Of a stretch of 64,000 nucleotides of DNA, positions 35,487 through 43,221 are shown piece after piece. Source of the stretch: Nitrospira sp. MA-1 (GTDB lineage: Bacteria; Nitrospirota; Nitrospiria; Nitrospirales; UBA8639); the NCBI GenBank assembly GCA_032139905.1, contig JAQJDB010000005.1:293001-357000 (forward strand). The letters run 5' to 3'. Below the pieces are notes generated by a model that was not told the DNA's origin, ran no database searches, and worked only from the letters and a program-made list of their open reading frames with translations. Positions within the stretch are counted from its first letter, which is position 1; each line of letters opens with the position of its first letter. Both the position numbers and the translations under genes were made by a program.

Positions 35487-36047
35487 ATGCCAGTGAATGC
35501 TCTGCGGAAAAGTGGGGCCAGAATGAGCCTGCAAGAAGCTCTTGCGCGAGTAGAGAAACTCAAGCGGTTATCAGGAAGCAGTAATCCTCACGAGGCGGCA
35601 TTGGCCGCCATGCGACTGAAGGATTTTGATGTGGAGGCAGCCCGATACCCTCGCTCCGAACCTGTTATTGAAAATGTCCCTCCGCCCGATGACCAGGCTT
35701 ACCTCAATAAAGTTGTTGAAATACTTGATGAAATGCCCATTGTCCCCTATGAAACGTTGGATGAGATAGAGGTCGGACAATCTCCTGATAAATCGAAAGT
35801 GAATTGGGATGAACTCCATTTTGCTCTGGTGAAGAAGGCGCAACGTATGGGGGCAGATGCCTTGATTCATATTCAATTAAAGGGTACCGCTGAGAAAAAG
35901 GTGCTTGGCGCCACGGCATTAAAATATCTCACTCCAAAAGAGGTCCAAGAAATTCAACAATCCACGGCATTAGACGATGCTGAGAAAGCCTATAACGAGT
36001 CCCAAAAAGAGAGGCTTGATGAAGACCTGGCCCCTGGTATTGGCTAA
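35487..36047 (+). CDS. Protein of unknown function with a YbjQ-like C-terminal segment
   Basis: A 186-residue soluble protein. The N-terminus (LARVEKLKRLSGSSNPHEAALAAM) resembles the first helices of DUF2786. Residues 115-155 (VKKAQRMGADALIHIQLKG...VLGATALKYL) resemble the small YbjQ/heavy-metal-associated fold. GGAG lies seven bases before the ATG. It stands alone on the plus strand. Both similarities are weak, so the function is unknown. Confidence 0.65.
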   Translation: MPVNALRKSGARMSLQEALARVEKLKRLSGSSNPHEAALAAMRLKDFDVEAARYPRSEPVIENVPPPDDQAYLNKVVEILDEMPIVPYETLDEIEVGQSPDKSKVNWDELHFALVKKAQRMGADALIHIQLKGTAEKKVLGATALKYLTPKEVQEIQQSTALDDAEKAYNESQKERLDEDLAPGIG

Positions 36048-36487
36048 CTAACACATGTTTGGTCCGAGTGAAGAAGGTCTGTTAGACGTGAATGGAGGAA
36101 ACGAGAAAGGGCCGTAACCTTTAGATTCGGCATAGACCGCCTCAAAAATTCGAATAGTTCATTGACCGTGTTTACTTCCTTCCCCTGAAGCTCTAAAGGG
36201 GACGACAGGCGAGTGAGAATATGATAGAATGGCCTCATCGTCTACCCCCTCATTACACCACACCATTGTCATTATTTTTGTAATCCCCTCTTATAATTTT
36301 TTCTCACAGACCTCGTTCAGGGGGAAGAGAAGTTTCACGTGTGGAAAGATCGTGATAAACCTCTCTCTGGCCTCAAGTGGCGATGTGTCAAGGGACGAGC
36401 ATGCGGTACACAAATCAAGACTTGTCCATTTTGCCGGCGAATGGTGATGTGATGAGCTGTTATCATAATACAACAAAAGGACCAACT
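36048..36487. other. Gap of about 440 bp without a recognised gene
   Basis: A 64-codon minus frame (36044-36238) overlaps the previous gene's stop and looks spurious. The remainder likely holds the promoter of the PagL-like gene. Confidence 0.45.
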
Positions 36488-37078
36488 GTGGAGAGAAGGA
36501 AAATTGAGTCCAAAGTCCCAGCAACGATAACCGGAATCCTGGTGATGACGGTGTGGCTTACGGTAATTTTTTCGGGCTTGGCCCACACAAAAGAGACGGA
36601 ATTACTTTCCGTTGGGATACGAGGAGGGATCAATTCTGAAACGTTAGGCATTCCACCCACCGAAAAGGAAGATTTCGAGCAATACGACGTGTTTGCCGTG
36701 GTTGGAACTCCTTGGAGTTGGGATTTTTCTTCTGGATGGGATATCCGTTTCAGGCTGAATGTTTCTGCCGGAACGTTGAGAGCGGCAGGAGACTCAGGGT
36801 TTATCGGGGAGGTCGGCCCTGGGCTTGCGTTTTCGAAGCCAAGTTGGAGATTCACCTTCGATATTGGCGGTGGCGCGGCGTATCTGAGCGAGGAAAAATA
36901 TGGCCGACAGGATATTGGCGGACCCGTTCAAATTATCGGGCATGGTGGCATTACCTATCATCTTCCCTGGAGGATATCCGCCGGATATCGGTTTCATCAT
37001 ATGTCAGATGCCGCAATATACGGGAGCAATAATCGCGGAGTGGATCTGCACATGCTTGAACTCAGCTACCGGTTCTGA
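36488..37078 (+). CDS. PagL-like outer-membrane lipid A 3-O-deacylase
   Basis: A 196-residue beta-barrel protein with a signal peptide (about residues 9-34, ILVMTVWLTVIFSGLAH). Aromatic alternating strands continue to a terminal LELSYRF. The C-terminus GYRFHHMSDAAIYGSNN fits the PagL active site region (His followed by Ser and an acidic or Asn residue) and gives the family call. PagL removes the 3-position acyl chain of lipid A in the outer membrane. I choose the GTG at 36488 because AAGGA lies six bases ahead; the frame is open back to 36377 but has no ribosome binding site there. Confidence 0.75.
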   Translation: MERRKIESKVPATITGILVMTVWLTVIFSGLAHTKETELLSVGIRGGINSETLGIPPTEKEDFEQYDVFAVVGTPWSWDFSSGWDIRFRLNVSAGTLRAAGDSGFIGEVGPGLAFSKPSWRFTFDIGGGAAYLSEEKYGRQDIGGPVQIIGHGGITYHLPWRISAGYRFHHMSDAAIYGSNNRGVDLHMLELSYRF

Positions 37079-37238
37079 GGGTATTTCAGAAGATTCCTGC
37101 CGTTATCATGGGGGTAGCGCTCCGTTAAGGCCTTCCCCCTCTCAACCTGTGTATCTATCCATGGCCGAATCATTCATCATCCAAAGATGGCGGGTTCGAT
37201 GCTGGGAACATACCCTCCAAATACAAGAAACCAGTTGT

Positions 37239-38633
37239 TCAGTGTTGGCGTTGTTTGGCGATGTCGAGTGCGGCGACCCGGTAGGTTTCGGCGAGGGTCG
37301 GGAAGTTGAAAATGTTGTCAATAAATCGGTCGATGGGCATATTGTGGAGCAAGCCCATTTGGCCGATATGAATCAGTTCGGTCGCTCCCTCTCCCACGAT
37401 ATGAATGCCTAACAGTTGTTCGCCTTTCGGGTCAGCGATCATTTTGAGCAATCCATGGGTCATGCCGGAGATCTGTCCACGCGCAATTTCATGAAATCTG
37501 GCCCTTCCCACGGTCGCTCCGCCATATTTGGCGGTGGCTTCCTGTTCGCTTAATCCCACGCTGGACATTTCAGGAATGGTATAGATTCCCATGGGGATAT
37601 GCTCAGGAGCGACGCCGGGGTTGAGACCTAAGGCATGACAGACAGCACGTCGGCCCTGTTCCATGGAGCAGGATGCCAGCGACGGGGGGCCGATGACGTC
37701 ACCGACGGCATAGATATGGGGAACCGTAGTTTGGCAGTGGTGGTTGACCGGAATGAGCCCACGAGTCGTCGGCTGTATCCCGGTGGCTTGTAAATGTAAA
37801 TGTTCCAGATTGGACACTCGTCCGAGAGCCACCAGCACCTTTTCACTTTCCAGCGTTTCACCACTTTCTAAAACGGTCGTCACCTTAGAGCATCCGTCCC
37901 ACTGGACGGTGGCGATTTTTTGTCCGCCCCGATAGTGCCCTCCGGTTTTCTCAAACGCTTCACAAAATTCATCGGTGAGTTCTTGATCCAAAAATTTGAG
38001 TGGGCGGTCCGCCGTATCCACCATGGTGACGTACACTCCCAGTAAAGCAAAAATGGAGGCGTATTCACTGGCAATCACACCACCCCCCAACACAGTCAGG
38101 GATTTCGGTAAATAGACGAGGGAGAGAATGGAGTCGCTGTCCAGAATATGTTCGTGGTCAATGGGAATATTATCAGGAACGCGTGGGCGTGAGCCGGTGG
38201 CGACAATGATAATCGGAGCCGTGACGAGGGCGGCAGTGCCGTCAATTTTTTGGATTCGCACTTCATGGTCGGACACAAAGCCAGCGCGACCATGAAAGCA
38301 GTCAATACCATTACGGGTGAGTTGGTCCTTCATAAACTTGCCATGCGCGCGCACGACCCGGTCCAAGCGGGTCATCAGGTTGGTGATTTTGACATCGTCG
38401 CGCATGCGGAATTCAAAGACCTCAGTTGCCTGGAGAAATCGCACCATTTGAAGGGCACTTTCCCGCAAGGTTTTACTGGGAATGGTTCCCTGATAGACGC
38501 ACGCCCCGCCCACCTCGCGGGTTTGCTCGATGAGGGCCACCTGCTTTCCCGCTTTGGCGCCTTGAATAGCAGCTTTTTGCCCTGCCGGGCCGCTGCCGAT
38601 CACAATCAGATCAAATGGGATAGGAGACGTCAT
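37239..38633 (-). CDS. sthA: Soluble pyridine nucleotide transhydrogenase
   Basis: A 464-residue flavoprotein of the dihydrolipoamide dehydrogenase superfamily that exchanges reducing equivalents between NADPH and NAD+. It has an FAD site IVIGSGPAGQKAA, GGACVYQGTIPSKTLRE where the second redox Cys is replaced by Thr (the SthA hallmark), an NAD(P) site LGGGVIASEYAS, and FAD-binding YAVGDVIGPPSLAS. The ATG at 38633 overlaps the stop of the HDOD gene (ATGA), which fixes the start; a further upstream ATG lies inside that gene. Confidence 0.92.
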   Translation of the reverse strand: MTSPIPFDLIVIGSGPAGQKAAIQGAKAGKQVALIEQTREVGGACVYQGTIPSKTLRESALQMVRFLQATEVFEFRMRDDVKITNLMTRLDRVVRAHGKFMKDQLTRNGIDCFHGRAGFVSDHEVRIQKIDGTAALVTAPIIIVATGSRPRVPDNIPIDHEHILDSDSILSLVYLPKSLTVLGGGVIASEYASIFALLGVYVTMVDTADRPLKFLDQELTDEFCEAFEKTGGHYRGGQKIATVQWDGCSKVTTVLESGETLESEKVLVALGRVSNLEHLHLQATGIQPTTRGLIPVNHHCQTTVPHIYAVGDVIGPPSLASCSMEQGRRAVCHALGLNPGVAPEHIPMGIYTIPEMSSVGLSEQEATAKYGGATVGRARFHEIARGQISGMTHGLLKMIADPKGEQLLGIHIVGEGATELIHIGQMGLLHNMPIDRFIDNIFNFPTLAETYRVAALDIAKQRQH

Positions 38634-39505
38634 GGCAAAAAACACTCCACACTTGCCTTGACGGTCTCGCCCAATTCCAGAAGGGCCGTCATGTCTTCAG
38701 GGTAAAAATTCAGATCCTGCACGACAGGAAGTGTGAGCAGGCTATTCTCGTCATGCGTTGAATTCTCAAGCATGACAGAGGCCAAATGATGAGCAAGGCA
38801 GGTGATCATGGCTCCCTTTGTGGGGGAAATGGCTTGGTGGTACTGGTCGTCCTGGTAGTAGCGGATGGTTTCCTGAACCGGATCGGGTAGTTGCCAGACA
38901 GCGGCCAATTTGGAACCTGCCATACCATGAAACTCTTCGAAGAGGGATTCAACCGTGATCCAGGAAAACGGTTCCACTGAGTTCCCGGGAGATTGTGAGA
39001 GAAGATGGAGAATGGCGGGTTTCCCGATGGTATGCAGGAGCCCGCACAAAAAGGCGTTTTCCACATTATGACGGATGCGTCTGGCGATTTCTTTCCCGAA
39101 AAGCCCTGTGGCCAAGGCATGCCGCCAGAGGTTCCGTACTTCTGGTTCATAGCCGGTCGTATGAAAGACACCGTTTTGAACCGAAACTGAAAATGCTAAC
39201 CCGGCCAACATCGTTAACCCCAACCATGTGATAGCTTGTTGAAGCGAGACGATAGGGGTGCGAGAAGCATAGGCAGGGGAATTAGCAATGCGGAGGATCT
39301 GTCCGGCTAGTGCTTGGTCCTGTTGAATCAATGAAGATAGCTGTGAGGCGTCGGCATTCGGATCGTTTGAAAGCAGAAGAACCCGATTCGCCACGACGGG
39401 CAAAAGCGGGAGATCCAGATTCCCTCGTTCCAATTGATCGGCGATAAAGGAACGAAGGGTTTCCCTCTCTTCCTGTGCAAGAGGGGTGGGTGTTGAGTGA
39501 GCCAT
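38630..39505 (-). CDS. HDOD domain signalling protein
   Basis: A 291-residue protein whose residues 25-230 follow the HDOD domain: LPLLPVVANRVLLLSNDPN, SSLIQQDQALAGQILRIANSPAY, then IVSLQQAITWLGL and AFLCGLLHTIGKPAIL. HDOD proteins are usually regulators of motility or signalling without catalytic activity. It is translationally coupled to sthA by a 4-bp overlap, an unusual pair suggesting that redox balance and signalling are co-expressed. Confidence 0.88.
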   Translation of the reverse strand: MAHSTPTPLAQEERETLRSFIADQLERGNLDLPLLPVVANRVLLLSNDPNADASQLSSLIQQDQALAGQILRIANSPAYASRTPIVSLQQAITWLGLTMLAGLAFSVSVQNGVFHTTGYEPEVRNLWRHALATGLFGKEIARRIRHNVENAFLCGLLHTIGKPAILHLLSQSPGNSVEPFSWITVESLFEEFHGMAGSKLAAVWQLPDPVQETIRYYQDDQYHQAISPTKGAMITCLAHHLASVMLENSTHDENSLLTLPVVQDLNFYPEDMTALLELGETVKASVECFLP

Positions 39506-39787
39506 GTCTCCACTTGTCGGTTTTCAGGAAACAACCTTTAGAATTGTCTAGTAATGCCCGGTATCGGATTAAAAAATCCGGCTTACTTTGAGTGGTCTCC
39601 AGCTCAATCTCTCGGAAGGTTCCTCTATTTCTGTGGAGACCTGGATGAGATCTCATTCTTACCGTCAGGTTATGGTTCATCATGGTTGGCCTGGACTGGC
39701 GGGGTGGCCTACAGTCACTCCAAGAGTCGGTCTGGCGAGGCAGACGGCTAACGTGTTTTGAGGAGAGTCCTAAAGGAGGAGAACGTT

Positions 39788-40507
39788 ATGAAACGGCTAG
39801 AAGGTAAAATCGCGGTGGTCACGGGAAGCAGCAGCGGGATTGGCAAAGCCATTGCCCTTCGATTCGGAGAAGAGGGGGCAACGGTGGTCGTCGCTGCCAG
39901 ACGGGTAGATTTGTGTCATCAAACGGTGGCGCAAATTACAGAGGCTGGCGGAAGCGCCTTCGCGCAACAAACCGATATCAGTCAGGAAGCACAAGTTGAC
40001 GCGTTGATGCAGGAGACGATTGCCCGCTATGGGCGAATCGATATTCTGGTGAATAATGCCGGGCTGGTTGGAGGAGGACGGGTGGCTGACACATCCACAA
40101 AAATGTTTGATGAGGTGGTGGGGACCAATTTGCGGGGGACCTTTTTCTGTTGTCGAGCCGGATTTCAACAAATGAAAAGGCAAGGAGGCGGGCTCATCAT
40201 TAATATCTCCAGTGTAGCCGGGATTCAGGCCTGGGCAGGAACAGGCATCTACAGCGCCTCAAAGCATGGCATCATGGCCTTGACCAAGTCGCTGGCTGAT
40301 GAAGGGCGGGCATTTCATATCAAAGTGAGTGCGATCTGCCCCGGTGGTGTGGCAGATGAATTGGTGGATGCGACGCCTGAAGAAATCCTCGATAGTGAAA
40401 AGATTGATCCCTATGATGTCGCCGGAACGGCGGTGTTTTTGGCGACCTTGGGATACCATACGGTTGTGCATCAGGTTGTATTGGATCGGCTAGGGGCTGA
40501 TTGGTAA
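39788..40507 (+). CDS. Short-chain dehydrogenase/reductase
   Basis: A 239-residue SDR using NAD(P). It shows TGSSSGIGKAIALRF (cofactor binding), NNAG, the catalytic Ser region NISSVAG, and the YSASK catalytic Tyr/Lys, followed by CPGGVADEL. AGGAGG lies eight bases before the ATG at 39788, ruling out the ATG ten codons upstream. The substrate is unknown. It is followed by a shared terminator-like hairpin. Confidence 0.9.
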   Translation: MKRLEGKIAVVTGSSSGIGKAIALRFGEEGATVVVAARRVDLCHQTVAQITEAGGSAFAQQTDISQEAQVDALMQETIARYGRIDILVNNAGLVGGGRVADTSTKMFDEVVGTNLRGTFFCCRAGFQQMKRQGGGLIINISSVAGIQAWAGTGIYSASKHGIMALTKSLADEGRAFHIKVSAICPGGVADELVDATPEEILDSEKIDPYDVAGTAVFLATLGYHTVVHQVVLDRLGADW

Positions 40508-40547
40508 GAGGGGCTAAGTGTAGATTGAAAAACATGTCCAATAAAAA

Positions 40548-40581
40548 AACGACCTTCCGGGGTTTAATCCGGAAGGTCGTT
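40548..40581 (-). terminator. Rho-independent terminator
   Basis: A perfect 13-bp stem AACGACCTTCCGG/CCGGAAGGTCGTT with an 8-nt loop. The minus-strand side is followed by TTTTTTTAT, so it mainly ends the small secreted acidic gene. It could slow the converging SDR transcript as well. Confidence 0.85.
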
Positions 40582-40624
40582 CTTCAAACAGACTGAAAAA
40601 AATTATGAAGCCCAGGCGAAAAAA

Positions 40625-40840
40625 CTACTTGTCGCCTTTTTCTCCATCCTTTTCATCGTCACTTTTGTCGTCCATATGCTTGTCGTCACCTTTGTCGCCC
40701 TTGTCATCCTTGTCCCCATCTGCACCCAAGGGAAAGGTGTTCTGAATGGACGAATTGTCAGCCAAGGACCCGGCGAAAGTCATTCCGCCAAAGGACAAGG
40801 CAACAAGTAAGGTCAATAAAACAGTGAATAATTTAACCAT
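40625..40840 (-). CDS. Small secreted acidic/lysine-rich protein
   Basis: A 71-residue protein with a signal peptide (MVKLFTVLLTLLVALSFGGMTFAG, cleavage near residue 23). The second half is a run of Asp/Lys/Gly repeats (about 43-71). GGAGGG lies before the ATG. The charged low-complexity tail may bind metal ions or have a structural role, but no function is known. It has a strong terminator of its own. Confidence 0.7.
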   Translation of the reverse strand: MVKLFTVLLTLLVALSFGGMTFAGSLADNSSIQNTFPLGADGDKDDKGDKGDDKHMDDKSDDEKDGEKGDK

Positions 40841-41579
40841 GATTCAGCCCTCCAAAATTAATAAAGGTTAACCACGATCTCCCTTGAATCATCATCATGG
40901 GAGAAAAACTCTAACTACTCACAGGACCGGCTAAATGAGCAAAAATCATTCCCCGAATTATAGAAAACTCATTCGCATAACACATTGTTTTTGTTGAAGA
41001 AATATAACGGTTCTGCCTGGTGAGTTTATGAAGAAATTCTAATAATTTTACCAAAAAGAAAATTACCTCCAGATAAAAACAGGAAAAATCATAAAAAACC
41101 ATTAAAATACAATGATTTGCGTAAATATAAAATTAGAAAAATTCGTTTAAATTCTCATGCCTCCCCACTGTATGGGTTGCCCTTCACAAGTATGGTTTTC
41201 ACTGCATCTGTTTTCATACAAAGCCCTCTGTAATAAGCGAAAATAGGTCAAAAAAATAGTCCTAAAGGACTAGGAAGTGGATTGCCAAAAAGAAGGTTCC
41301 AGCTGATTTGACTGAGATGAGAAAAAAGAGAAAAAGAGGGCAGGGGAATGGCGGGCCTGAAGGGCACGGCACCAGGAATAGGGGAATGAGCATTGCCGAG
41401 GAATAGAGCGCTGAAAAAAGGAAAGGGATCGTAGGTCGTTTCTCATCGTTCTTTGGAGGGGCCACACCCACTTTTTCTTAAAATAATCTCCTCAAATTTA
41501 CAGACCTTCGTGGCCAGTAGCCGCTCTCGGAAAAACTTGCGAGCTTGCGAATCGAGGGTGGTTTGGAGCACTGGACGGG
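40841..41579. other. AT-rich gap without a recognised gene
   Basis: The stretch 40900-41260 is strongly AT-rich, unlike its neighbours, and has no convincing frame. Short frames at 41260-41500 on the minus strand have no start signals. It marks the border of the defence locus. Confidence 0.5.
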
Positions 41580-41758
41580 TCACATCGCGGCATGTGCGGT
41601 GAAATACGGCGAAGGCACTGTGGGATAGGCACGATAGATATGCCGGAAGACGTCCTTGGCCTTGACCTCCACGTCCGCTTCGGCAAAGCAATCCACGGGG
41701 AGGCCGGTATCCTCGCTCCACAGAAAATCATGGATGGCAGCTTTGGTTATAGCAGCCA
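41580..41758 (-). pseudogene. C-terminal remnant of a type I restriction R subunit (HsdR)
   Basis: A frame ending in TGA at 41580-41582 reads IHDFLWSEDTGLPVDCF, then VFRHIYRAYPTVPSPYF. This resembles the end of type I R subunits (LWSD.TGLP, then VYRHVYRAYPTVPSPYY). There is no start codon and no upstream ATPase or motor domain. Family assignment is from memory of HsdR C-termini. Confidence 0.45.
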
Positions 41759-41835
41759 AATGAAAGTATGAGGCTGTCCAAATGAAAGGCTATGTTTGTC
41801 CAAATGAAATATTCTGGCCCCAGATGGTGACTTGG

Positions 41836-41967
41836 TTATGAAACTGGACGCAGGTATTGAAAAGGGTTCCGGTTTGCTGAGACCTGTTTCCATTTCCGGC
41901 ACTCGATGAACAACAGCGGTAAGCCGTTCATGAGGTTGACAATATAGGCCAGGCGGTGGTGTTTCAT
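41836..41967 (-). pseudogene. Remnant resembling the nuclease-domain end of HsdR
   Basis: A frame from 41967 reads HHRLAYIVNLMNGLPLLFIEC, then breaks at a TAA. The NGLPLLFIECR core recalls the HsdR nuclease-domain segment (VNGLPLVVIECK) where the E.C/K belongs to the PD-(D/E)xK site. Together with the fragment at 41580-41758 it looks like the N- and C-parts of one shattered gene, lying directly downstream of mcrC. Confidence 0.4.
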
Positions 41968-42091
41968 GTGTTGCCATCCGCCAGCTCCTGCACACCATCT
42001 GGTTAGTTGCGACAGATTTTCTCCAGCGACTGGAACTGGACCCGGCTGCCAACATCTCCTGAAAGCTGGCCAATGAGGCAGCCCTGGGCAA

Positions 42092-43219
42092 TCAGCTTGA
42101 ATGGGACGCTTCCAGAACCTTCAAGAGCTGCTCTCGGATTTCTTTTGCGGTCGCTCCAAGATCAACTGTAGCAAACCGAATCTCATGGTTCTGGATCAAA
42201 ACGGCCTCGTTAACCATATCGCCCACCGAGGGGTGAAGGAGCAGTCCCGAGGCTTTCTCCGCGAGAGGGTCGCCGTTGCCTTCCTGGGACCGCAAGTAAG
42301 CATAAATCTGATAGACATATCCACTTCGCAGTGTTTCTTCCCGATACCAGCCACGTGTCACTACTGAGTTGAACTTGGTGTCGATAACAATACGGCGTCC
42401 CGCGTCCGAGTGGTCGAGGACGATGTCGGTGCGCATAGACGGGAGGATCTTGTCTATGCCTGGACTTTTGCTTTCAATCTGCCAGCGAATCGTTTTGCCG
42501 GCATGGACGCGCCATCCTTTTTTAGAAAGTACGACATCGTAGAACCCAGCGATCCCTTTTTCGTAAAGCTTCCGAATCCAGGTGATTTCTCTATCCGGTA
42601 GCGATAAATGCTTTGCGCCTGCGATTGCAGTAGGCAAGGCAAGATTGAAAGCCAGATGGGCGGCAGCAACCATTGGCTGGTCATCTACATCGTGTCTGCC
42701 GAAGCGGTCGATGGAGACCTCGCAACGGCCTGGGCGCTCCCCGGTTACGCCCATATGCCTCAAGCTTGCGGCCAACGACCTGCATCGATGAGCCAGTGCA
42801 TCACGGCCAATTATTTTGTAAATTTCCTCCAGAGCTGCTCGGACAAAGCAGTTTCTGGCAGTATCAATAGTCAATTCGTTGAACCGGCAAGCAACCTTCC
42901 CTCGATCCAGTAATCGGTGCCTTTCAGTGTTTAGCAGGTCGATGCGCCCGCGCACACGACCAAGAACAGCCTCCCGCGATTGGTATCCATAACTCAAGTT
43001 GCGTTGAATGCGGCGCTCAACTTGACGGCAGAGCATTTCGGCAACCAGATCTGGGATGTCATCCGGGTTATCCTCTACTGCGACCTTTGCCTTTTCGAGG
43101 TCCCTGAACAGATCCGATGCATACAGCATGAGCAACCAAAGGTTGCGCACCGGGATGCGGCCGATCCGGCCAATTCCTTCATGAGCGTCTGTAATCAAGT
43201 TGGCTGCGGCAAGTGTCAC
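42092..43219 (-). CDS. mcrC: McrC-type restriction endonuclease subunit
   Basis: A 375-residue partner of McrB (McrBC 5-methylcytosine-type restriction). Its N-terminus has RNLWLLMLYASDL and the GRVRGRIDL strand typical of McrC. The PD-(D/E)xK nuclease site lies in MRTDIVLD...RIVIDTKF, with D265, D280 and K282 as catalytic residues. It starts 2 bp after the mcrB stop, so the two genes are translated together. The frame looks intact. Methylated-base specificity cannot be read from the sequence. Confidence 0.9.
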   Translation of the reverse strand: MTLAAANLITDAHEGIGRIGRIPVRNLWLLMLYASDLFRDLEKAKVAVEDNPDDIPDLVAEMLCRQVERRIQRNLSYGYQSREAVLGRVRGRIDLLNTERHRLLDRGKVACRFNELTIDTARNCFVRAALEEIYKIIGRDALAHRCRSLAASLRHMGVTGERPGRCEVSIDRFGRHDVDDQPMVAAAHLAFNLALPTAIAGAKHLSLPDREITWIRKLYEKGIAGFYDVVLSKKGWRVHAGKTIRWQIESKSPGIDKILPSMRTDIVLDHSDAGRRIVIDTKFNSVVTRGWYREETLRSGYVYQIYAYLRSQEGNGDPLAEKASGLLLHPSVGDMVNEAVLIQNHEIRFATVDLGATAKEIREQLLKVLEASHSS

Positions 43220-43221
43220 GA

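Noticed and set aside
36044-36238. A 64-codon minus frame that overlaps the stop of the gene at 35487
   Set aside because: Overlap, no start signal and no family resemblance.
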